Origin: Henriciella pelagia | Lineage (GTDB): Bacteria; Pseudomonadota; Alphaproteobacteria; Caulobacterales; Hyphomonadaceae | Direction of reading: 5' to 3' | NCBI RefSeq assembly: GCF_002088945.1 | Contig: NZ_NCSU01000008.1 | Coordinates: 1 to 64,000 of the forward strand | DNA: 64,000 bases | Part shown: in pieces, positions 42,777 through 51,149 of the stretch | Numbering within the stretch: the first letter of the stretch is position 1 | Layout: the number at the start of each line of letters is the position of its first letter | Notes under the pieces: model-generated | The model's database searches: none | What the model was told of the DNA's origin: nothing | Seen by the model: the letters and a program-made list of their open reading frames with translations, nothing else | Program-made: the position numbers and the translations under genes

Positions 42777-44222
42777 ATGAGCGTTGCCTGGTTTGTCGTA
42801 TTCGTGCTGCTGTGGACCGGCTTCCTCGCCGGTTTTGCCAGCCTGATCACGAATGGCCGCGTCAGCGCACGGTTTGCGCAGATGGTCTGGCGTGGTGCGG
42901 CTGTACTGTCTGTCCTGCCGCTGGCGATCATTCCCTTGCTGAAACTGCTGCCGAAGGACCTGCCATCGGCTATTCCTGACCTGCCCTATGTCGAGCCAGC
43001 CGCAGGCGTTGTCGCCTCTGCATCCGTCAATCTGCAGAGCGCCGTTTCCGGGCCCGAATGGGGCTGGACCGCGCCGACGCTGCTCGGTGTCCTTATCGCT
43101 GGATGGATGTTCCGGTGCGGAGCGTCCGCGCTTGGCCAGATGCGCCTCCAGCATCTCAAATCCCGCTCGGTGCCCCATCATGAGCAACCGATTGCCCTTC
43201 CCCTGAGCAGTCTGGGGCTCGAGCGGGGCCCTGCCATTCGCCTGATCGATGGCGGGTCGCCCTTCATTGCCGGCGTCGCTGCCCGCTCTGTCTATGTGCC
43301 TGAAGCGCTGAACAATCCGTCGGACCTGCGCCAGATCGTGATCCATGAATGCGTTCACCTGAAGCGCGGTGACCTTGTCACGCGGCCGCTGGAGCGGCTG
43401 GTGGCTGACCTCTTCTGGTTCTCGCCTTTCGCCTGGATGATGCGCCGCGAGCTCGATTTCTGGCGCGAGGCGGTGTGCGACGAGATCGCGTCTGAGATCA
43501 GCGGTGACCGGTTCGGCTATGCCCGCACGCTGGCCCATGCCGCACGGATCAGTGCGCCCACACGCATGCTGCCAGTGGCGGCCTTCATCCTGCCCAAGAG
43601 ACGTAGCCTGCCGAAACGCCTTTCACGCCTGTTGGAGACGAGACCCATGCAGACGCGTCCGATCATGGCCATGAGTGCCAGCCTCGTTGCTCTCGCTCTC
43701 GCCCCCTTTGCGCTGGCTGAAGCTGGCAAGGATGCAATGCCGACCAGTGAGGAGGCGGCGGCCAAGCCGGTCAGCTTCGAACATGCGGTGGTCAAGTCGA
43801 ACACAGCACGCATCTCGAGCAAGTTCGGCAAGCGCAAGGACCCTTTCAGCAAGGATAGCGCCTGGCACAAGGGAACTGATATTGCGGTGCCCGAAGGCAC
43901 ACCGGTCTACACGCCGTCCTGTGGTACGGTCGTCTTCTCAGGCTTCAAGCCGGCCTATGGCGAGACGATCGAGATCGCCTTTGGCGATGGCAGCAAGATG
44001 CGGTTCGCGCAGCTTGCCAGTCGCGATGTGATGGTGGGTGATGAGGTTACTGTCGGCACCAGAATCGGTTCGGTCGGCATGACGGGCCGTGCGACGGGGC
44101 CGCACCTTCACCTCGAACACTGGAAGAAAACGCTCAACGAAGAAACAGGCGAGACTGAATATCAGCCACACGACCCTATGATGGCTGAAGGTCTTGTCCT
44201 GTTTGCTGGCGGGTCTCGCTAA
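42777..44222 (+). CDS. BlaR1-like M56 membrane protease fused to M23 (LytM-like) endopeptidase
   Basis: A 481-residue protein. Membrane helices at about 4-22, 40-58, 98-112 and 295-313. The M56 zinc site is HECVH (190-194) with the downstream ELDFWREAVCDEI. After the last helix, a periplasmic M23 domain has WHKGTDIAV (His364, Asp368) and TGPHLHLEHW (His443 and His445). BlaR1 normally carries a penicillin-binding sensor in this place; here a LytM-like domain substitutes. It starts two bases after the blaI-like stop, so the two are co-translated. The signal may be peptidoglycan fragments or wall damage (inference). Confidence 0.85.
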   Translation: MSVAWFVVFVLLWTGFLAGFASLITNGRVSARFAQMVWRGAAVLSVLPLAIIPLLKLLPKDLPSAIPDLPYVEPAAGVVASASVNLQSAVSGPEWGWTAPTLLGVLIAGWMFRCGASALGQMRLQHLKSRSVPHHEQPIALPLSSLGLERGPAIRLIDGGSPFIAGVAARSVYVPEALNNPSDLRQIVIHECVHLKRGDLVTRPLERLVADLFWFSPFAWMMRRELDFWREAVCDEIASEISGDRFGYARTLAHAARISAPTRMLPVAAFILPKRRSLPKRLSRLLETRPMQTRPIMAMSASLVALALAPFALAEAGKDAMPTSEEAAAKPVSFEHAVVKSNTARISSKFGKRKDPFSKDSAWHKGTDIAVPEGTPVYTPSCGTVVFSGFKPAYGETIEIAFGDGSKMRFAQLASRDVMVGDEVTVGTRIGSVGMTGRATGPHLHLEHWKKTLNEETGETEYQPHDPMMAEGLVLFAGGSR

Positions 44223-44248
44223 TCCTGACGCCCGAGCGGCCTGCCAGG

Positions 44249-44292
44249 CCCCCATTCCGGACGCTATGGCCGGGATGGGGGTCTTTTCTTTT
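44249..44292 (+). terminator. Rho-independent terminator of the blaI-blaR1/M23 operon
   Basis: CCCCCATTCCGG pairs with CCGGGATGGGGG (one mismatch) around a short loop and is followed by TCTTTTCTTTT. It lies 27 bases after the stop. Confidence 0.85.
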
Positions 44293-44312
44293 GCAGGATG
44301 ATCATGGGAGCA

Positions 44313-45710
44313 TCAGCCCATCAGATTGATCGCCTTCACGTTCACGAATTCCTTCATGCCGAAGCCGCCATGTTCGCGGCCATAGCCTGAATTCTTCACC
44401 CCGCCAAACGGCATGTCCGGCTGGGCAAGGCCGAAACCATTGATGAACACCATGCCGGTGTCGAAATGCTTTTCGGCAAGTTTGATCGCCTTGTCGGTAT
44501 CGGTGGTAAAGATGCCGCCGCCGAGGCCGAAGCGGCTGTCATTGGCGATGCGGATGGCATCGTCGGCATCCCTGGCGCGGATGAGCGAGGCGACCGGGCC
44601 GAACAGCTCATCATCATAAGCCGGCTGGCCGGGCGTCACATTGTCGAGGACGGTGGCCGGATACCACCAGCCATCCTGCTCAGGGATTTCGCCGCCGCAG
44701 AGGATTTTTGCGCCCCCGGCGACGCTCTTTTCGACCTGTTCGTGCAGGTCATTTCGAAGGTCTTCGCGGGCCATCGGACCAATATCGGCCTCGCTTCCCA
44801 TCGGATCGCCATGTTTCACGTCCTTCATGGCCTCAACGAAGGCGTCGCGGAACCTGTCATAGATGGCATCGACGACGACGAAGCGCTTGGCGGCGACGCA
44901 GGTCTCGCCATTATTGTAGACCCGGCCCATGACGCATTGCTTGACCGCCTTCTGAAGGTCGGCGTCTTCGAGCACGATATAGGCGTCATTCGATCCAAGC
45001 TCGAGCACGGTCTTCTTGAGCGCCTTGCCGGCTTTTTCGGCGATTACGGCACCGGCGGCCGCGCTGCCGGTCAGGGTGACGCCGCGCACGAGCGTATGAT
45101 CGATCACGGTATCGGACTGGTCATGGCTGATGCGCAGCACGGTGAAGAGGTTTTCAGGCAGGCCGGCCTCGCGGAAGATCTTCTCGATCAACAGGCCGGA
45201 GCCGGTGACACTTTCGGCATGCTTGAGGAGGACGCCATTGCCCGCCATCAGATTGGCGATGGCATAGCGGATGACCTGATAGGTCGGGAAGTTCCAGGGC
45301 TGGATTCCGTAGATCACGCCGATGGGAGCATAGGCGATGCGCCCCTTCGCGCCGTTTTCGAGGTCGCGGGTCTCGGTGGCCAGTTCCTCCGGGCCGTTGG
45401 CCGCCGTCCAGTCGCAGATGCCTGCGCAGAGGTCGACTTCCTGCTCGCCCTGCTTGACGAGTTTGCCCATTTCGCGGGTCATGAGCTCTGACAGCTCTTT
45501 CCTGTTGTCCTTTAGGGCCTTGCCGATGGCGCGGATCCTTTCCGCGCGGTCTTGCAGAGAGACGTGCCGCCAGTCGAGGAAGGCTTCGTGGCAGGCTTTC
45601 ACAGCCTGTTCGACTTCGCTGTCGCTCATCATCGGATAGCGCTCCAGCTCCTTGCCGGTCGCGGGGTTGATGGTTGTGAGGGTGTTGTCGAGACGTGCGC
45701 CGTCAGCCAT
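44313..45710 (-). CDS. NAD(P)-dependent aldehyde dehydrogenase (succinate-semialdehyde dehydrogenase-like)
   Basis: A 465-residue ALDH. It has GVIYGIQPWNFPTYQVIR, TGSAAAGAVIAEKAGKALKK, the catalytic Glu in LELGSNDAYIV and the catalytic Cys in NNGETCVAAKRFVVV, ending with the PFGGVKNSGYGREHG motif. It oxidises an aldehyde to an acid; the SSADH-like group is the closest (GabD/Sad). The ATG at 45710 fits; the frame upstream overlaps the opposite gene region. Confidence 0.9.
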   Translation of the reverse strand: MADGARLDNTLTTINPATGKELERYPMMSDSEVEQAVKACHEAFLDWRHVSLQDRAERIRAIGKALKDNRKELSELMTREMGKLVKQGEQEVDLCAGICDWTAANGPEELATETRDLENGAKGRIAYAPIGVIYGIQPWNFPTYQVIRYAIANLMAGNGVLLKHAESVTGSGLLIEKIFREAGLPENLFTVLRISHDQSDTVIDHTLVRGVTLTGSAAAGAVIAEKAGKALKKTVLELGSNDAYIVLEDADLQKAVKQCVMGRVYNNGETCVAAKRFVVVDAIYDRFRDAFVEAMKDVKHGDPMGSEADIGPMAREDLRNDLHEQVEKSVAGGAKILCGGEIPEQDGWWYPATVLDNVTPGQPAYDDELFGPVASLIRARDADDAIRIANDSRFGLGGGIFTTDTDKAIKLAEKHFDTGMVFINGFGLAQPDMPFGGVKNSGYGREHGGFGMKEFVNVKAINLMG

Positions 45711-45976
45711 GGTTTGGCCCTTTCTTCTGGGGTTATCCTTTGAAAGACAACACATGCGATCAGGGGCGCGTTCCGTGCGAATGTGAAAGCGCCCTGAAAA
45801 CCCCGGTCAGCGTTTTTGACACGCGCGGCAGGGGCGGCATACTCGGCGTGCTGGCATTCAATAAATGCCGCCTGGCGTACAGCGCTGATGAGCATGGGGC
45901 CGGTTCGCCCGTGAAGAAAAAACCGGGTCTGCCTGCTCGCGGTCGGGGCGCTACGGTTTTCAAAGGGGAGACGCAA

Positions 45977-48109
45977 ATGATTTCAACAAAGCGCACAATT
46001 TCCGCATTCGCCCTGATGGGCAGCCTGGCCGGCCTTCCGGCGGTCGCGGACACCTGGCCACAAAAGGAGTGGCAGCTGGATGAAACGTCGCTCCACACGT
46101 CTTGCCCCTATTGTTCCGACGCAGAGAAAGCGAAAGTTCAGCTGCGCATCGAGAAAGCCGCCAAGCTGAAGACATGGGTCGAACCCGAAATGCAGCGGAT
46201 AAGCGACTGGCTGCAAGGCGAAGAATTCGCGGCGCCCGTCATCAAGAACTCAGAGAAAAACCCGGACTCCGGACGGATTTATTTTCTGAATGACAGTTCT
46301 TCGCGGGAAGTTGCCAAGATGCAGAGCAACATGTCCGCGGCGTATACAGAAAGCGGTGAGATTGAACTGCCGGTCGCAGGTGTTCTGGATGAGGTTCAGC
46401 TTGGGGATGGTCCTGCTTTTGCCGGCGAGACCCTGGCGTTCCAGGCTGGCTCGCTCGCACACGAGCTGCACCATGGCGTGGTCATGGGGCTGGATAGTCG
46501 GGGGGCACTGGAAACCCATGAGTGGGTCTCGGAAGGATTGGCCGAGGCGGTCGGCCTGGCCTGGGCCAGACGTGAATATGGCGCATCTCCCGAAAGCATA
46601 ATCGTTGATACGCCGCGCTATGACCAGCCGCTCACCCAGACCGATGCCCCATATGGCCGGGGCCACTTCTTCTACTATCTCGGTGAAGGGCTAAGCCCCC
46701 AAGGGCCTGTGAGCTATATGCCGGAGCTCACCAGTGATGGCCCGGCCGGCGATGGTGCCGGCTGGATCGACACGTATCTGAAGGGAAAGGGCAGCGGACT
46801 GAAGCAGGCCTTCAACAGGCTGATTGCCGATCACACCGATAGCAAATCCTATTTCGGACCCGAGGCCGCCGCGATCAATTCTCCCAGCCTGGTTACCGAA
46901 ATACGCAGCCCGGGATTTGGCAATGCAAACATCAAGGCTGGTGAGGTCGGGGCGATTGCTGCTCGCTATGAGGAGGCAGCCGCTGCCTTCGCGCCAGCAG
47001 AATGGGAGAAGCTGGAAGACCGCGACCGGGTCTATGCCCGCATTATCTATACCGAAAATGCAGAACGGGCGAATGATCTGACGGTCATCGTGGACGGCGA
47101 AGTTCAGGGCTCGAATGAGCGTCATGTCTCCCTGATATTTGGCGCGCCAGGAGAGGAAGCCGACCCAGCAATCGTCAAGGTCACCAATGTTGCAGAGGAT
47201 GCGACATCTACAACAGCGCAGTCATACGAGCTCAAGATGCAGGTGACGCCGATTGGCTTTGACATTCCTCCTTGCGTGCAGGCCGGTAGCCAGGCCCAGA
47301 TTGAGCTTGAAGGGTCAGTGTCGAATGCTGAGCTGAAGCGCGCGCTGGCGCGCGGCGATGTGCGCCTGTCTTCCAGTTCCGGTTCCATCTCAAGTGATCT
47401 TGTCTTCAATGCGACCGGCGGCACAGGAAGTGTGGACATCAACCTCACCTTGCCGACAGTTGATGGCGGACGGAAAACCATCGAACTTGGAGCGATCGAT
47501 GTGCAGAACGGTTCTTGCGGCATCCGCATGACGTTCAGCCAGACGCGCGACGTTGTCGCGTATTGGGACCCGGTGAATGACCTCACCGAATACAAGGTTC
47601 AAGGCCGTACCGCCCTCATGCAGGACGGCGTCATGTATGTGCAGGACCCTCGCATGGGTTGGGTAAGGTTCGATCTCGACCAGTTTGCTGGTCTTGCGGT
47701 TGGCATGTCAGGGGGCGCCATTCCCGGATTGGGAGGAATGTCTTCCATGGAGGCCATTGGCGGTATTCGCACCTTCGATCTGCCGGATATGGCCATGGAA
47801 GCCTTTGAATGGGACAAGGTTGTAAAGGCGACGACGCCAGAAGGTCAGAAGATGCTTTCTTCCATGCCGAACAGTGCGAACCGCATTGAGCGCGGCAAGC
47901 GGAACTGTATCTTTGAATCAGGCGAGTGCGCGATGTTTCTCATGAGCGATGCGCAGGCAACACTGCAATTGACTTATGACAAGCAGCGCAGATTGACCGA
48001 GATGAATGCTGGCGGCCACTGGATCAGGTTCGAGCACGGAGATTTCACCGCGCGGCCTTTGCCAGCCCACTATACCGATATGAGTGTGCTGATGAATATG
48101 CCGCGCTAG
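45977..48109 (+). CDS. Secreted zinc metalloprotease with gluzincin-like active site, unrecognised family
   Basis: A 710-residue protein with a signal peptide (TISAFALMGSLAGLPAVADT). A zinc site HELHH (162-166) is followed by HEWVSEGLAEAVG (181-193), so Glu186 or Glu190 could be the third ligand as in gluzincins. The central and C-terminal regions are predicted beta-rich and hold paired Cys (VQAGS/NGSC; NCIFESGEC). No family comes to mind. It is preceded by a 266-bp gap and ends next to prs on the other strand. Start ATG after AAAGGGGAGACG. Confidence 0.7.
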   Translation: MISTKRTISAFALMGSLAGLPAVADTWPQKEWQLDETSLHTSCPYCSDAEKAKVQLRIEKAAKLKTWVEPEMQRISDWLQGEEFAAPVIKNSEKNPDSGRIYFLNDSSSREVAKMQSNMSAAYTESGEIELPVAGVLDEVQLGDGPAFAGETLAFQAGSLAHELHHGVVMGLDSRGALETHEWVSEGLAEAVGLAWARREYGASPESIIVDTPRYDQPLTQTDAPYGRGHFFYYLGEGLSPQGPVSYMPELTSDGPAGDGAGWIDTYLKGKGSGLKQAFNRLIADHTDSKSYFGPEAAAINSPSLVTEIRSPGFGNANIKAGEVGAIAARYEEAAAAFAPAEWEKLEDRDRVYARIIYTENAERANDLTVIVDGEVQGSNERHVSLIFGAPGEEADPAIVKVTNVAEDATSTTAQSYELKMQVTPIGFDIPPCVQAGSQAQIELEGSVSNAELKRALARGDVRLSSSSGSISSDLVFNATGGTGSVDINLTLPTVDGGRKTIELGAIDVQNGSCGIRMTFSQTRDVVAYWDPVNDLTEYKVQGRTALMQDGVMYVQDPRMGWVRFDLDQFAGLAVGMSGGAIPGLGGMSSMEAIGGIRTFDLPDMAMEAFEWDKVVKATTPEGQKMLSSMPNSANRIERGKRNCIFESGECAMFLMSDAQATLQLTYDKQRRLTEMNAGGHWIRFEHGDFTARPLPAHYTDMSVLMNMPR

Positions 48110-48129
48110 GATCAGCGTCGGCTGCTAAT

Positions 48130-49062
48130 CTAGTCGAACAGCTTCGACACGCTCTCATTGTTGGCGATGCGGCGGATCGCTTCGCCGAGCAGGGGCGCGA
48201 CGGAGAGCACGCGCAGCGCCTTGGACTTGTAGTCCTCCTCAGTCGGGCGGATCGTATCGCAGATGACGATCTCATCCATGACGGATTTCTCGACGCGCTG
48301 GACGGCATTGTTGGAGAGGACGCCATGCGTGACATAGGCGCTGACGCCGGATGCGCCCTTGTCCTTCAGCGCGGCGGCGGCGTTGCACAGCGTGCCGCCG
48401 GAATCGCAGATATCGTCGATGAGGACGCAGTGGCGCCCTTCGACATCACCGATAATGTTCATGACTTCGGACTTTCCAGCCTCGGGGCGACGCTTGTCGA
48501 CAATGGCGAGATCGCAGCCGAGACGGTTGGCGAGGTTGCGCGCGCGCACCACGCCGCCGACATCGGGGGACACGACCATGACGTTTGCGCCGGGATGGAC
48601 GCGGCGGATGTCGGACTCGATCACCGGCATTGCGACAAGATTGTCAGTCGGCACGTCGAAGAAGCCCTGAATCTGCCCGGCATGCAGGTCCATGGTCAAC
48701 ACCCGGTCGGCACCCGCCTTGGCGATGAGGTTGGCGACCAGTTTGGCGGAGATGGGCGTGCGGCCGTCGGTCTTCCGGTCCTGGCGGGCATAGCCGTAAT
48801 AAGGGATGACGGCTGTGATCCGGCTCGCCGAGGCGCGCACCAGAGCGTCGATGCAGATCAAGAGCTCCATGAGATTGTCATTGGCCGGCTTCGAGGTTGA
48901 CTGGATCACGAAGACGTCTTCGCCGCGCACATTCTCGTTGATCCGCACAAAGATTTCATTGTCGGAAAAATTCTTGATTTCGGCGTCGGAGAGTGGGCAG
49001 TCGAGATGATCTGCAATGGCAGTGGCAAGCGGTTTGTTTGCGTTGCAGGTAATCAGTTTCAT
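48130..49062 (-). CDS. prs: Ribose-phosphate pyrophosphokinase
   Basis: A 310-residue PRPP synthetase: [60 protein letters not shown] and the PRPP loop [13 protein letters not shown]. It makes PRPP for nucleotide, His and Trp synthesis. In many relatives it precedes rplY and pth; here a metalloprotease and other genes lie between. Confidence 0.97.
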   Translation of the reverse strand: MKLITCNANKPLATAIADHLDCPLSDAEIKNFSDNEIFVRINENVRGEDVFVIQSTSKPANDNLMELLICIDALVRASASRITAVIPYYGYARQDRKTDGRTPISAKLVANLIAKAGADRVLTMDLHAGQIQGFFDVPTDNLVAMPVIESDIRRVHPGANVMVVSPDVGGVVRARNLANRLGCDLAIVDKRRPEAGKSEVMNIIGDVEGRHCVLIDDICDSGGTLCNAAAALKDKGASGVSAYVTHGVLSNNAVQRVEKSVMDEIVICDTIRPTEEDYKSKALRVLSVAPLLGEAIRRIANNESVSKLFD

Positions 49063-49247
49063 CGCGGGTCAGCCCTTCCCGTTGGATTGTTTGCGGTGCT
49101 TTTGGACGAGGACGCGTCGAGTCGCAAGGAAAAGGGTGACTCCAAGGCGGGGGAGGGCGCGTGCGTCTGATGCCGAAGACCCCACCCCGACCCTCCCCTG
49201 AGGAGAGGCGGCGATGATCTCAGCCATTTGCACTCATCCGCCCTCTA

Positions 49248-49276
49248 TGGTTCGACTTCGCTCACCATGTCGGGCT
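49248..49276. repeat. Dispersed TTCGACTTCGCTCACCAT repeat
   Basis: TGGTTCGACTTCGCTCACCA followed by TGTCGGGC, identical to the copy at 28080. It sits in the 268-bp gap between prs and pgeF, where no gene is seen. Confidence 0.7.
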
Positions 49277-49330
49277 ATTTCAAACATCGCATAAGGCCGA
49301 CAAGTTGAGCTTACAGGCTCAGGGTAAGGA

Positions 49331-50110
49331 TCAGTCCTCAAGCATGATGACCGAGCCCTGGCGGCCATAGTCGGGTTCGCCGCGATGGTTGCGGCGGCGG
49401 TTGGAGAAATACATGTCATCCATCTCGCACGTGTCGTGGCCGATGACGTCGACCCAGGCGAGCTTCTGTTTCGTCAGCCGGTTTTTCACGAAAGTCTCGA
49501 TATTGAAGTGAAACCGGTCACCTTCGCCGGGGTGAAAGAGGTTTGCGCTCCACGGCGCTTCAGCCAGGAAAGTGTCGCGAAATTCCGGGCCGACTTCATA
49601 GCTTTCCTGACCGATACAGGGGCCGACAGCGGCGTGGATGTCCTTTCTCTGCGCACCGGCTTCCTCCATCTTCGCGATGGTTGCTTCGCAGATGCCGCCA
49701 AGTGCGCCCTTCCAGCCGGCATGGCAGGCGCCGATGACGCCGGCCTTGCGGTCAGCAAAGAGGACGGGGACGCAGTCAGCGGTCAGGATGCAGAGGGCGA
49801 TGCCGGGCAGGTTTGTCACCATGCCATCGGCCTGCGGGCGGTTCGGGCCCCATGGCATGGTCGCGAGGATGGCGATGTCCGAGTGGACCTGGTGGCAGGA
49901 AAGGAGGTGGTCGACTTCTGTTGCGCCGATCTGGTCCGCCACGAGGCGGCGATTGCGCATCACCGCTTTCGGCTTGTCATCAGAACCGAGGCCGAGATTG
50001 AGGCTGTCATAGATACCTTCGGACGTGCCGCCCTGACGGCCGAAAAAGCCGTGACGGATGCCGTTCATGCCAGCGATGCGCGGCGCGAGGATGTGGGGGA
50101 TTGTGGCCAT
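49331..50110 (-). CDS. pgeF: YfiH/PgeF peptidoglycan editing factor (multicopper polyphenol oxidase-like)
   Basis: A 259-residue protein with the family motifs: NGIRHGFFGRQGGTSEG, LSCHQVHS, LTADCVPVLF, GACHAGWKGALGGI and VGPCIGQESYEV, and the late CEMDDMYFSNRRR. PgeF clears misincorporated amino acids from peptidoglycan precursors. The ATG at 50110 fits. It lies upstream of prs as in the ancestral order, separated by a 268-bp gap. Confidence 0.95.
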   Translation of the reverse strand: MATIPHILAPRIAGMNGIRHGFFGRQGGTSEGIYDSLNLGLGSDDKPKAVMRNRRLVADQIGATEVDHLLSCHQVHSDIAILATMPWGPNRPQADGMVTNLPGIALCILTADCVPVLFADRKAGVIGACHAGWKGALGGICEATIAKMEEAGAQRKDIHAAVGPCIGQESYEVGPEFRDTFLAEAPWSANLFHPGEGDRFHFNIETFVKNRLTKQKLAWVDVIGHDTCEMDDMYFSNRRRNHRGEPDYGRQGSVIMLED

Positions 50111-50178
50111 GCCCTTCGCATTAGGCCGGATCGGGGAAAAAGAAAACGGCCTCATCGCGGTTGGCGCGTCTCCAGCGG

Positions 50179-51069
50179 TTAGCGGAAGCGCTGCATCTCT
50201 TGCGCCGCGAGGCCGACGGCCGGCAAATCAATCGCGCGGACTTTTCCCCTGCGCCGGTCGATTGTGTAGACGGTGCGGCTGCCATCGGCCGCCCAGCTGA
50301 AGGCCTGACCTTCGGCCTCGAGGGCGATGGTCGCGACATGAAGCATGACGGGACCCATGGATGGCTTTGCAAGGACGTAGAGTTCCGGGCGGTCATGGCC
50401 GAGAATATAGAGCAGGCCGTCCGGTCCTATCGCGCCGCCTGAAGCTGCATAGGGCGCCATGCGGTCAATCGCCGATTGCGGGAAGAGCCAGCCGCCGGTA
50501 CGCCGCCAGTCCTTGTCGAAGGTGACGACACTTGCAAAGGTCGCATCCTTGAAGGCGAGGCCGCCATTGCCGCCATAATGGGCGAATCCTGCGATGTAGC
50601 CGCCGCCGAGATCGTCAATCCAGGTGAGCGAGCCCTCATCCATCATGCCGAGGCTGTGGCTGCTCTCATGGGACATGGTGGCGGTGTCGAAATACTCCAC
50701 AGACGAGCCCATAGGGGTCAGCGAATAATTTGAGTTTGCGCAGCGCAGGCGCGCGCCTTCCGTCTTGCAGGAATTCATGTGGCGCAGGAGGCCCTTGCCG
50801 GGCGCGGCGAAGCGGGCGGTGAGTTCGCCCGTATCGAGCCGGTACTTGCCGATGACGGAATTGTCGACGGGGTAGAAATAAGTCCGGTCGACCGCGACGC
50901 CCTGATCGGCTTCGGGGGCCTCGTATTCACGGATCGTGGTTGCCGTCAGCTGCTGGATGGCCGGGGCCTGATAGTCCGCGACCTCGTGAGACGGGATGCT
51001 GGCTGGCGGCTCTGCGCTCACGCAGGCGGCGGGCAGGATGAGGGCGAGAAGCGGGAGCAGGCGGGTCAT
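50179..51069 (-). CDS. Putative lipoprotein with beta-propeller-like repeats
   Basis: A 296-residue protein with a lipoprotein signal ending LPAAC (Cys16). Repeating segments such as GVAVDRTYFYPVDNSVIGKY, YFDTATMSHESSH, TFDKDWRRTGGWL and GAIGPDGLLYILGHDRPELYVL suggest a propeller. Function unknown. The gene follows a TonB receptor gene on the same strand, with a strong hairpin between them, so the two could form an uptake system. The start at 51069 is chosen for the signal peptide. Confidence 0.75.
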   Translation of the reverse strand: MTRLLPLLALILPAACVSAEPPASIPSHEVADYQAPAIQQLTATTIREYEAPEADQGVAVDRTYFYPVDNSVIGKYRLDTGELTARFAAPGKGLLRHMNSCKTEGARLRCANSNYSLTPMGSSVEYFDTATMSHESSHSLGMMDEGSLTWIDDLGGGYIAGFAHYGGNGGLAFKDATFASVVTFDKDWRRTGGWLFPQSAIDRMAPYAASGGAIGPDGLLYILGHDRPELYVLAKPSMGPVMLHVATIALEAEGQAFSWAADGSRTVYTIDRRRGKVRAIDLPAVGLAAQEMQRFR

Positions 51070-51096
51070 GGGCAGCCTCGTATCGACAAGGAAGGA

Positions 51097-51126
51097 ACGG
51101 CACCCGGAGCAGCGTCCGGGTGCCGT
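51097..51126 (-). other. Strong intercistronic hairpin between TonB receptor and lipoprotein genes
   Basis: ACGGCACCCGGA and TCCGGGTGCCGT make a perfect 12-bp stem with a six-base loop. No T run follows, so attenuation or differential mRNA stability is more likely than plain termination. Confidence 0.7.
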
Positions 51127-51149
51127 GGTCTGGCATTCAGGCGTTCTGC

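Noticed and set aside
44466-45491. Plus-strand frame opposite the aldehyde dehydrogenase
   Set aside because: Shadow frame; the minus-strand protein has the full ALDH motif set.
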